A DNA stretch of 45,516 bases from an uncultured Acidimicrobiales bacterium (GTDB taxonomy: Bacteria; Actinomycetota; Acidimicrobiia; Acidimicrobiales; SHLQ01): positions 1-45,516 of the forward strand of contig CALJDK010000103.1 of assembly GCA_938023735.1 (NCBI GenBank), read 5' to 3'. Below the pieces are notes generated by a model. The model had not been told where the DNA came from, did not search any database, and saw only the letters and a list, made by a program, of their open reading frames with translations. Positions 17,585 to 24,335 of this stretch are shown piece after piece (positions within the stretch are counted from its first letter, which is position 1; every line of letters begins with the position of its first letter). Both the position numbers and the translations under genes were made by a program.

Positions 17585-18114
17585 TAGCTGACCTCCTCGG
17601 CAAGTAGGGGGCGAAGCCGGGACCGGCCTCGGTGTATTCGGCTTCGAACGGTGCCTACGGGCACGTCGAGTTGTTCGGAAATTTCGTCATAGGAGAGCCC
17701 TACGACGTCGCACATGACGACGGCGGCTCGGTAGTCGTCGGGAAGCGACATGAGCGCATCCTGGATGTGTTGTGGTAGCTGTCGTTGGGCGAGTTCGTGA
17801 TCGGCGCCGGGAGAGCCCTCGACCACGCGATCTGGCTCGTCGGGAAGCGCTACTTCTGGGCGTCGCTTCTTTTTCCGGACGCCGTCGAGGAACGCGTTGG
17901 TGGTGATACGGCTCAACCAGCCATTGAGGTTGCCCGGCTGGTAGTTCACCAACCCTCGCTCTACTCGAAGTAACACTTCCTGCACCAGATCCTGTGTGTC
18001 GTCATGATTTCCGGTGAGTCGGTACGCCACGCTATAGAGGAATCTCCCGTGGTCGCGGGCGATTTCCTCCCATGTGGGGACCGACTGCTCGGTTGTCTGG
18101 TCTTCCGTGATCAT
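17584..18114 (-). CDS. ECF (sigma-70 family) RNA polymerase sigma factor
   Basis: 176 residues, typical ECF size. Region 2 runs through LYSVAYRLTGNHDDTQDLVQEVLLRV to GWLSRITTNAFLDGVRKKKRRPE. Region 4 is LPDDYRAAVVMCDVVGLSYDEISEQLDVPVGTVRSRIHRGRSRL, with the helix-turn-helix at the end. It resembles the SigE/RpoE group. It is cotranscribed with the anti-sigma gene by a one-base stop/start overlap. A promoter-like GGAAC-N18-CGTT lies upstream at 18178-18204, matching the kind of site such factors recognise, so autoregulation is likely. Confidence 0.95.
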   Translation of the reverse strand: MITEDQTTEQSVPTWEEIARDHGRFLYSVAYRLTGNHDDTQDLVQEVLLRVERGLVNYQPGNLNGWLSRITTNAFLDGVRKKKRRPEVALPDEPDRVVEGSPGADHELAQRQLPQHIQDALMSLPDDYRAAVVMCDVVGLSYDEISEQLDVPVGTVRSRIHRGRSRLRPLLAEEVS

Positions 18115-18177
18115 TGTTAAAAGAACTACCGCATTTCGATAGTCGAGCGTGGATAGTACGGAGGACTTATCAGACTC

Positions 18178-18204
18178 AACGTCGCGTTAGTGGAGAATGG
18201 TTCC
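18178..18204 (-). promoter_or_regulatory. Candidate ECF promoter of the sigma/anti-sigma operon
   Basis: On the minus strand GGAAC (18200-18204) is followed after 18 bases by CGTT (18178-18181), the pattern described for SigE/SigH-type sigma factors. Its end is 63 bases before the sigma ATG. Confidence 0.55.
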
Positions 18205-18245
18205 CAAATATTTTGGAAAAGTTGACCCGCAGGCTACGCCTGGGT
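18205..18245 (-). terminator. Possible terminator at the end of tatA
   Basis: On the minus strand the tatA stop lies in a stem (ACCC-AGGC / GCCT-GC-GGGT around 18225-18245, one bulge) followed by CAACTTTTCC. Weak stem and short T-run, so low confidence. Confidence 0.35.
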
Positions 18246-18404
18246 GTCTTCCTCTTCTTCTTCCATTCCCTGTTCGAGTCCATCCTTGAACTCTTTCTGG
18301 GCTTGGCCCAGCGACCGGGCAAGCTTTGGGAGTTGGCTGCCGCCAAAGACGAGCAGAACCAGCACAACGATGATGATGAGTTCGGTGGTACCTAGGGATC
18401 CCAT
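18234..18404 (-). CDS. tatA: Twin-arginine translocase component TatA
   Basis: 56 residues, shorter than most TatA proteins. Residues 7-20 form the transmembrane helix (ELIIIVVLVLLVF), followed by the conserved FG hinge, then the amphipathic helix GSQLPKLARSLGQAQKEFKDGLEQG and a very acidic end (EEEEED). TatA oligomers form the passage for folded proteins in Tat export. tatB and tatC are not in the window. It lies between the second whiB gene and the ECF sigma gene, on the same strand. No clear Shine-Dalgarno is visible. Confidence 0.88.
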   Translation of the reverse strand: MGSLGTTELIIIVVLVLLVFGGSQLPKLARSLGQAQKEFKDGLEQGMEEEEEDTQA

Positions 18405-18441
18405 AGGACCAGCGTAACCATAGATGGGTGCAAGCAGAAGG

Positions 18442-18464
18442 TCGGCGCACTGAAAGCGCGCCGA
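18442..18464. terminator. Hairpin downstream of second whiB gene
   Basis: Perfect 7-bp stem (TCGGCGC / GCGCCGA) with a 9-nt loop, between the whiB stop (18520) and tatA. On the minus strand it is followed by CCTTCT, not a true U-run, so intrinsic termination is uncertain. Confidence 0.35.
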
Positions 18465-18519
18465 ACTGACTACGTTTTTCGTCGAGGTTCTCGACGCTTC
18501 GCCGTGGTGAGGGTGCTAG

Positions 18520-18822
18520 CTAGCCCTGCTGGGCAGCGATAACAACCTGTGGTTCGCCGGTTGCAGCAGCGGCTCGAGCAAGCGCCCGTTGGCGGCGAAT
18601 GCGGCGACGCTCGCGTTCGCTCATTCCGCCCCAGATACCAAACTTCTCGCCATTTTGTAGAGCAAACTCCAGGCAGTCTTCGCGCACAACACAGCCGCGG
18701 CACACTTCTTTTGCTTCTCGGGTCGAGGCGCCGCGCTCGGGGAAGAAGAGGTCGGGGTCGACACCAAGGCAGTTGGAAAACTCCTGCCACGAGGTATCGA
18801 GATCTGGTTTGGCGAGACGCAT
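18520..18822 (-). CDS. WhiB-family transcription factor (second copy)
   Basis: 100 residues. Cluster cysteines are C18, C41, C44 and C50 (CX2CX5C), followed by FGIWGGMSERERRRIRRQRA, the WhiB turn and basic helix. GGAGGAG lies 8 bases before the ATG. Its similarity to WhiB1/WhiB2-type proteins is general, and I would not assign a subclass from this. It is divergent from hisD across a 291-base gap. A small palindrome (18878-18892) in that gap could be a regulatory site. Confidence 0.94.
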   Translation of the reverse strand: MRLAKPDLDTSWQEFSNCLGVDPDLFFPERGASTREAKEVCRGCVVREDCLEFALQNGEKFGIWGGMSERERRRIRRQRALARAAAATGEPQVVIAAQQG

Positions 18823-18877
18823 GATGTGCGCTCCTCCGGGAACTATTGGGGCGTATGTGGGGGCAATCAGGTACTAC

Positions 18878-18892
18878 GAAACTTGGTGTTTC
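18878..18892. promoter_or_regulatory. Small palindrome between whiB and hisD
   Basis: GAAAC-N5-GTTTC, 56 bases upstream of the whiB start. May be an operator; no family consensus is claimed. A further GGTTTTC/GAAAACC pair flanks 18894-18944. Confidence 0.25.
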
Positions 18893-19051
18893 AGGTTTTC
18901 AACCACGCTCCGCGCGAAGTGTGATGCGAACGGCGCTCGAAAACCCAGCGGCGTAATTACACCATTGTGATTGCGGCTTGTCCAGCGGGAACGCATCAAA
19001 ATGTTGAACAATCTGTTCAGATGAAATCTCGATTCGCGCGGTCGGTGGACA

Positions 19052-19102
19052 GGAGGTGCCCAGAGGTCCGGCCCGTAGGCGAGCCCGGAGGTGCCCAGAG
19101 GT
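19052..19102 (+). repeat. 16-bp direct repeat in the hisD leader
   Basis: GGAGGTGCCCAGAGGT occurs exactly at 19052-19067 and 19087-19102, 35 bases apart, ending 11 bases before the hisD start. The hisD start region (GAGGTGC) is a shorter third version. Confidence 0.85.
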
Positions 19103-19113
19103 AGGGTACTGAG

Positions 19114-20436
19114 GTGCTGAAAACGCAGAACTGGAACTCTCTCGACGATGCTGAGCGCACCTGGTTGCGGCAGCGGGGGCATGCCCACGAGGTCTCCACC
19201 GACCTTGAGTCGGCCATTCGGGATCTCGTGGAAGATGTTCGCCTCCGCGGCGACCATGCGCTCTGTGAGGCGCTCAAGACCTTTGACGGATTCGACGTCG
19301 AACCGGCCGGACTTTTGGTTACCGACGCCGAATTTGCCGCCGCCGACGCCGCAGTGAGCGATGACCTGCGGGCCGCAATCAAGGCAATGATCGCCAACAT
19401 TCGCGGGTTTAACGAAGCTCTCTCGAGCCGTCGCCAAAGCTGGACCGAAGAGCTCGCCCCCGGCCATGTTGTCGGCGAGATTGTGGGGCCGGTTGCATCG
19501 GCAGCAGTTTTCTGCCCCAGCGGCAAGGCCAGCTACCCATCGGTCCTAGCTCAGGTAGCCACCGCTGCCGTGGTGGCCGGGGTGCCCGAGCTCATCGTTC
19601 TGGTACCGCCGGTTCCGGGCGGATCGGGAGAAATCGACGCCGCAGTGCTTGTAGTGGCGCAGGAGTTGGGCATCGAACGAGTTTTTCGGGTCAATGGGCC
19701 GGCAGGGGTCGCCGCGGCCACGTTCGGCACCGACACCATCCCGAAGGTCGGCACCATCATTGGGCCCGGCAGTCCGCCGGTAGCCATCGCGCAGCTCGAA
19801 GCGCGCCGATACGGCGTGAACTCGCTGGTCCTGGGACCCTCTGAGAGCCTCATCATCGCCGACTCATCGGCTGACCCAGCACTGCTTGCGGCCGACCTTC
19901 TCAACGAGGCCGAGCACGGCACCGACTCGACCGTTCTTCTTGTGACGACCGACGAAGCACTCGTGGCCGCCACCGACGCCGAAGCCGAACGGCAGGCAGC
20001 TGCCCTGCCACCCGAACGGCGCGAAGCGGTGGAAGCCGCACTCGGGTCCAACGGCGGCGCAATAATTGTCGATGACCTCGACACAGCGTTCGAGGTTGCC
20101 AACTGGTTCTCGTCCGAGCATCTGCAATTGGCGCTGGCCGACGCCTGGTCACATGTCGATCGCATCACCGATGCCGGCGAGATTCTGGTGGGCCAAACCA
20201 CTCCCCTCTCGGCCGGGAACTTTGCCATCGGGGCTCCGGCCGCCCTCCCGACCGGCGGGTTTGCCAGCCACTCGTCGGGGGTAACCGTCGAGGCCTTTCA
20301 GAAGGCGTCGTCGGTCGGACACCTGTCCGATGCGGCGCTCGATGGCGTGGCTCGCACCACCGTGGTGCTCGCCGAGCACGAGGGTTTCCCTGCTCACGTC
20401 AACGCCATTCATATCCGAGGCAAGGGTCACAAATAG
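19114..20436 (+). CDS. hisD: Histidinol dehydrogenase
   Basis: 440 residues from GTG. It oxidises L-histidinol to L-histidine in two NAD-dependent steps, the end of histidine synthesis. Signature segments are GPVASAAVFCPSGKASYPS (NAD and substrate loop), LLNEAEHGTDSTVLLVT, NWFSSEHLQLAL with the catalytic Glu-His pair, and LPTGGFASHSSGVTVEAFQ. Length and motif order are normal. No other his gene is adjacent; the next gene, of the LOG family, starts at the base after its stop. The leader has a duplicated 16-bp sequence. Confidence 0.95.
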   Translation: MLKTQNWNSLDDAERTWLRQRGHAHEVSTDLESAIRDLVEDVRLRGDHALCEALKTFDGFDVEPAGLLVTDAEFAAADAAVSDDLRAAIKAMIANIRGFNEALSSRRQSWTEELAPGHVVGEIVGPVASAAVFCPSGKASYPSVLAQVATAAVVAGVPELIVLVPPVPGGSGEIDAAVLVVAQELGIERVFRVNGPAGVAAATFGTDTIPKVGTIIGPGSPPVAIAQLEARRYGVNSLVLGPSESLIIADSSADPALLAADLLNEAEHGTDSTVLLVTTDEALVAATDAEAERQAAALPPERREAVEAALGSNGGAIIVDDLDTAFEVANWFSSEHLQLALADAWSHVDRITDAGEILVGQTTPLSAGNFAIGAPAALPTGGFASHSSGVTVEAFQKASSVGHLSDAALDGVARTTVVLAEHEGFPAHVNAIHIRGKGHK

Positions 20437-21549
20437 ATGTTCGAACTTCACACGCTCGATGAGCTTGAGGCGCATTGTGCAGCGCACGGATCACTTGACG
20501 GCGTCGTGCTGCAGGGCATCGACTTCTGTGACGACCTCGACCGCTCCTGTTTGCTCTCGTGGCAGGGTGCAACCGTGCTGGGTGGCGTCGTGCCGGCCCG
20601 CTTACAAAGCCACATGCTCGATACCGGAGCTGTGGTGTTTCCGACACCGCACGGGCTTCCGTTTCGACCCTACCGCCCCCGTCTCTACACGCTCGACGAG
20701 TTAATGGAGGGGTACCGGTCTGGCGACAACGACTCCCTTTCCCAAACCGTTGACTTTCGAATCTACGAGTTCGCCCAGGCCCTCAAGACCAGCGAAGCGC
20801 CGTCGGTGCTCGATGCGCTCTACCAGCGGATTCACGACCACGCCATCGACGATGCCGTCTCCGATTTCCTTGCCGATCATCCTCGAGTTGTGGCGGTAAT
20901 GGGCGGCCATGCGCTGCATCGCGACGAAGCCACGTACCGCGACGTTGTCGAGCTCGGCCGCCAGTTGGCGCTCTCGGACTACCTCGTAACCACCGGCGGC
21001 GGGCCCGGCGCGATGGAGGCTGCCAACCTGGGAGCGTGGCTGTCGACCCATGACGCATCGGCTCTCGATGACGCCGTCGCCATGCTCGCCACCGATACCG
21101 ACTACCGTACCGCCGCCTACCTCGACCGGGGCTACGAGGTTCGTACCGCCTACCCCAACGGTGCCGAAAGCTTGGCCATTCCCACATGGTTCTACGGCCA
21201 CGAACCCACCAACCAGTTCGCAACCCATGTGGCCAAGTACTTCTCCAACAGCATTCGCGAAGACGGCCTCCTGGCCCTTGCCAACCACGGCGTGGTGTTT
21301 ACACCCGGGTCGGCCGGAACGGTCCAGGAAGTGTTTCAGGACGCCACCCAGAACCATTACGGCACCTTCGAACTCACCAGCCCAATGGTGTTCCTCGATG
21401 CCGACTTCTGGACCACCAAGCTTCCGGTGAAGTCGCTGCTCACCAGGCTTGCGGGCGAACGGGCCTACGCCGATCTCATCGCCTTCGTCGACACTCCGGC
21501 CGAGGTGATCGCGTTCCTCAGTTCGCATCCGCCGGTTCTCAGCGTCTGA
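20437..21549 (+). CDS. LOG-family Rossmann-fold protein (nucleotide monophosphate N-glycosidase-like)
   Basis: 370 residues. The LOG/TIGR00730-type core is GGGPGAMEAANLGA (about 187-200) and PGSAGTVQEVFQDATQNHY, the latter a variant of PGGxGTxxE with Ser for the second Gly. LOG proteins remove the base from nucleoside monophosphates; the larger PpnN type has extra N- and C-terminal parts, and this protein too has an N-terminal domain of about 140 residues not found in the short type. Its ATG immediately follows the hisD stop, so it should be cotranslated with hisD. A link to histidine or purine metabolism is inference. Confidence 0.8.
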   Translation: MFELHTLDELEAHCAAHGSLDGVVLQGIDFCDDLDRSCLLSWQGATVLGGVVPARLQSHMLDTGAVVFPTPHGLPFRPYRPRLYTLDELMEGYRSGDNDSLSQTVDFRIYEFAQALKTSEAPSVLDALYQRIHDHAIDDAVSDFLADHPRVVAVMGGHALHRDEATYRDVVELGRQLALSDYLVTTGGGPGAMEAANLGAWLSTHDASALDDAVAMLATDTDYRTAAYLDRGYEVRTAYPNGAESLAIPTWFYGHEPTNQFATHVAKYFSNSIREDGLLALANHGVVFTPGSAGTVQEVFQDATQNHYGTFELTSPMVFLDADFWTTKLPVKSLLTRLAGERAYADLIAFVDTPAEVIAFLSSHPPVLSV

Positions 21550-21588
21550 TCACCGGATGCTGTCCAACAACGCCTCCTAGGTCACCGG

Positions 21589-21625
21589 GCCGTTGCTCGT
21601 CGGCGGCGGGCGCCAACCCAACGGC
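21589..21625. terminator. Possible hairpin between converging genes
   Basis: 7-bp inverted repeat (GCCGTTG / CAACGGC) with a 23-nt GC-rich loop, in the 82-base gap where the LOG gene and the lipoprotein gene converge. No T-run, so only a weak candidate. Confidence 0.25.
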
Positions 21626-21631
21626 GTCTGT

Positions 21632-22945
21632 CTATCGCCGGACAGTTTCGAGAAACGCTTCTTCGCCGGGCGAGTTGAACGTGTCGACCACACCGTTGGG
21701 GCAGTCATACCCCGGACCAACCAAGTCAAAGACGTCGCCATCGCTCTTGTCGCGACACCATTGGTAGCGCTGCCCGTCGCCAAAGAGAACCGCTGAGATT
21801 CCGATATCGAGCGCAGCTTGCACATCGGCCCGGATGTCATCGGCGCTTACCGGGTTGCCCACACCGTGCAGACATCCCGGCCACTGTGGCGCCAGCTGGT
21901 AGTACCTCGACTCGGCGAGGATGACCGGCTTGTCCGTGCGTTGCACCACCGGTCCGAGTTTGGCCTTCATGGTGCTCGCGTCCTGACAATGACCGGTCTG
22001 CACTGCGCCGACATCGACGAAGTCGCGGTCGAACAGTTGGTCGTAGTTACTGGCACCGGCTCCGGTGTGAAAGGCAGCCGGTTGCTCGGCGCCCGACGAC
22101 CGGATACCGGCTTCCAGCGCAGCCGAAACATCTTCGAGAATGCGTCGCGGCCCGGCACCAACGCACTTCTCTTCGTAGGGCAGATCGCCGCCGAGCACCC
22201 AGTAGTCGAGGGCTGGGTGATCGAACGATGCTCCGATGCTTGCGCCATAGGCATAGGCGTTGTCGGCGGTGATTCCGGCGGTTTTACACGAGTTGGCCTT
22301 TGCCCATGCCGCGACGATGCCAACGCCAAGGTGTCGGCGTTCGGCCTCGTCGAGAATGAACGAGATGCGACGGGTGTAGCCACTCGACAGTGTCACCAGC
22401 CCGTCGTCGGAGATGTTTGCGATGTTGTCGCCGACATCGGGGATCTCGCGGGGGTACAGGTTGGTGCCGCCAAAGGGGAGGGCGATAAACCAGAAGCCGC
22501 TAAAACCCGACTCGTACAGATGGTCGAGATACGCAACGATCTCGGCGTCGGTAGCCAGATAGGCCATCTCCCACGCCGTGTCGTAGGCCGGAATGACGGG
22601 TGGCGTCTGGAGGGGATATGCCGTTTCGATTGGCGCCGTGGTTTCAGGAGCGAGGCTCACTGGCGGCACCGATTCTGGAGGCACCGATTCTGAAGGCATC
22701 GATTCTGAAGGCATCGATTCTGAAGGGACAGTGGGGGTGCTCGTCGAGTTGGTCGTGGGCGAACCGAGGTCATCGTCGCCGGCCGGTTGGTCGTCGTTGG
22801 CCGTGAAGATCACGTCAGGCGACGACGCCTGCTCCGATGCCGATGAGCCTCCACAGGCGGCCGCAAGAACCGAAAGCGCGGCGAGCGCCAGACCCAGCAA
22901 AATCGTGCGCGCAAATCTGCGAGTGCCGAAGGGTCGGCAATCCAT
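21632..22945 (-). CDS. Secreted lipoprotein with apiosidase-like (DUF4038-type) TIM-barrel domain
   Basis: 437 residues. The signal peptide has a lipobox LAAAC (C31). A Ser/Pro/Glu linker follows (about 32-120), with PSESM-type repeats coded by four 15-bp DNA repeats (22665-22724). From about 120 on, DTAWEMAYLATDAEIVAYLDH, GFSGFWFIALPFGG, GVGIVAAWAK, LDYWVLGGDLP and AAFHTGAGAS...QTGH resemble the apiosidase-like glycosidase fold (GH140/DUF4038). The catalytic residues cannot be assigned with certainty. The ATG is 4 bases after the stop of the upstream SGNH gene, so the two form an operon for two surface-acting proteins. It probably acts on an external polysaccharide. Confidence 0.65.
   Translation of the reverse strand: MDCRPFGTRRFARTILLGLALAALSVLAAACGGSSASEQASSPDVIFTANDDQPAGDDDLGSPTTNSTSTPTVPSESMPSESMPSESVPPESVPPVSLAPETTAPIETAYPLQTPPVIPAYDTAWEMAYLATDAEIVAYLDHLYESGFSGFWFIALPFGGTNLYPREIPDVGDNIANISDDGLVTLSSGYTRRISFILDEAERRHLGVGIVAAWAKANSCKTAGITADNAYAYGASIGASFDHPALDYWVLGGDLPYEEKCVGAGPRRILEDVSAALEAGIRSSGAEQPAAFHTGAGASNYDQLFDRDFVDVGAVQTGHCQDASTMKAKLGPVVQRTDKPVILAESRYYQLAPQWPGCLHGVGNPVSADDIRADVQAALDIGISAVLFGDGQRYQWCRDKSDGDVFDLVGPGYDCPNGVVDTFNSPGEEAFLETVRR
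22665..22724. repeat. 15-bp tandem repeat inside the lipoprotein linker
   Basis: Four units of 15 bp (22665, 22680, 22695, 22710), the last two identical, in frame and encoding PSES-type linker peptides. Confidence 0.85.
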
Positions 22946-22949
22946 TGGG

Positions 22950-24227
22950 TTATCGGCAGCCCAGAACCGTGTTTTTGGTTCCGGCAAATTCGTTGCGAGC
23001 CACTACGCAGTAGTCGTCAACATTGGCCGGAACCTTGATGGCAAATCCGTGATTTGGCCCTTTGCCGAACTGCTCGAGCCCTTCTCGATTTCGGTCGGCC
23101 AGCCCCGAGGTGATGACCTTTCCATTGGCCCGGTTAGCACGGATCTGGATGGTCACCGGCCCCTCGGTGTCGGGGTCGATAGCCCAACCTCGGACGATCT
23201 GGTTGGACCCGTTGATGACCACTCGGTCGAACGAACCGATTGGCTGGTGAGCGACAACCAGGGTTCGACAGCCAAGCGATACCGGCGCAAGGCGGTCGAA
23301 GTTGTTGACCTCAGCACAGATCGTGTGTTGGCCATCGGCCAGCTTGAGGCGCACATCGAAGCCCAACTTTTTGGTGTCGGTGCCAAGAAAGCGGGCAATG
23401 CCTTCGGTCGAACGGTCGGTTCGTTGGGTCGTCACCAGCTTGCCGTCGACCGTAACCCTTACCTTCGCGCGCTTTCCGAGGTCGGGGTCGAAGGCCCAGC
23501 CGCTCACGGTAAGCGCGCGGCGGCCGTCGCGAATGCCAGTGATGGCGCCCAGCGGGATCCGGTTCCAGGGAACGTCGCCCTCAAGGTGACTGCGCATCAT
23601 CTCGGCCATCGCCTCGGCGCCTTCAGTACGAAGGTGGATCCCGTCGTCCCAGGTCAGGTGGGGCCGGGCATCGGCGAACGCCCCCCACGGCGCAAGCTGC
23701 AGGTTTGGGTGGCGACGGGTTGCCAAAAAGATCTCATTGGTGATGGCGTCCATCTCGGGCCGGTACCTCGGCGGAGTGAGCCACGTGACGTGATCGACAT
23801 CTGCGAGCAGCTCCATCAGCCGGTCGATGTCTCGGGCAAACAGCGGGCCGCTGCCGTGGTTACTACCGAGCTGCACAACCACATGTTCGCTAATAACGCT
23901 GGGGTTGGCGCGGAGAAGATCAGCGGCAACGTTGGCTCGAAACCCAACAAAGCCCAGAAAGTTCACCTCAGAGTTGGGGAACGCATCGGCGATTTGGGGA
24001 CGAGCGCCCAAACCGATCGAGTCATGGATCACCAGTACGCGTTGATCGACCGGTTCCCGAAGGTCGTTGGGGTCGATCGCCTGATCGCCGGCTTCGTTTC
24101 GAACCGACTGGGCGGATACCGGGTCGACCGACGAGATCGAGGCAACCACGAGCGCGACAAAGAGGACCGTCGTGAGAACCAACGCACTCGCTTTGCGCTG
24201 CGATTCGAAGAAGGCCCCGCGGCACAT
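22950..24227 (-). CDS. Exported SGNH-hydrolase-like protein with two C-terminal beta repeats
   Basis: 425 residues. GGAGG precedes the ATG by 9 bases. An N-terminal hydrophobic segment (about 15-40) is followed by an SGNH domain: block I reads VLVIHDSIGLGA (S70; HDS in place of GDS), block III QLGSNHG (120-125), and block V DDGIHLRTEG with D195 and H198. This resembles the SGNH domain of cell-surface O-acetyl-modifying enzymes. Two repeats of about 85 residues follow, each containing GWA(F/I)DPD and ending LGCR (about 243-333 and 345-425). These may bind carbohydrate or wall. It is transcribed just before the lipoprotein, 4 bases apart. Confidence 0.72.
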   Translation of the reverse strand: MCRGAFFESQRKASALVLTTVLFVALVVASISSVDPVSAQSVRNEAGDQAIDPNDLREPVDQRVLVIHDSIGLGARPQIADAFPNSEVNFLGFVGFRANVAADLLRANPSVISEHVVVQLGSNHGSGPLFARDIDRLMELLADVDHVTWLTPPRYRPEMDAITNEIFLATRRHPNLQLAPWGAFADARPHLTWDDGIHLRTEGAEAMAEMMRSHLEGDVPWNRIPLGAITGIRDGRRALTVSGWAFDPDLGKRAKVRVTVDGKLVTTQRTDRSTEGIARFLGTDTKKLGFDVRLKLADGQHTICAEVNNFDRLAPVSLGCRTLVVAHQPIGSFDRVVINGSNQIVRGWAIDPDTEGPVTIQIRANRANGKVITSGLADRNREGLEQFGKGPNHGFAIKVPANVDDYCVVARNEFAGTKNTVLGCR

Positions 24228-24335
24228 CCTTCACTACCTCCTATGCATTCTCCATCGGCTCACTAGCACGAAACAAGAGAATCCAAAACTAGCCAAAAGC
24301 TCGCCCAATCATGACGCCGCGAGCGCCTCAGGCTG

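Noticed and set aside
18480-18496. Perfect CGTCGAG/CTCGACG hairpin next to a T-run
   Set aside because: The T-run is on the wrong side for termination of the minus-strand whiB gene and no + strand gene ends there, so I do not call it a terminator.
19056-19120. Mini-ORFs in the hisD leader starting at the duplicated GTG
   Set aside because: GTGs are too close to their GGAGG and the peptides have no His-rich or other leader feature.
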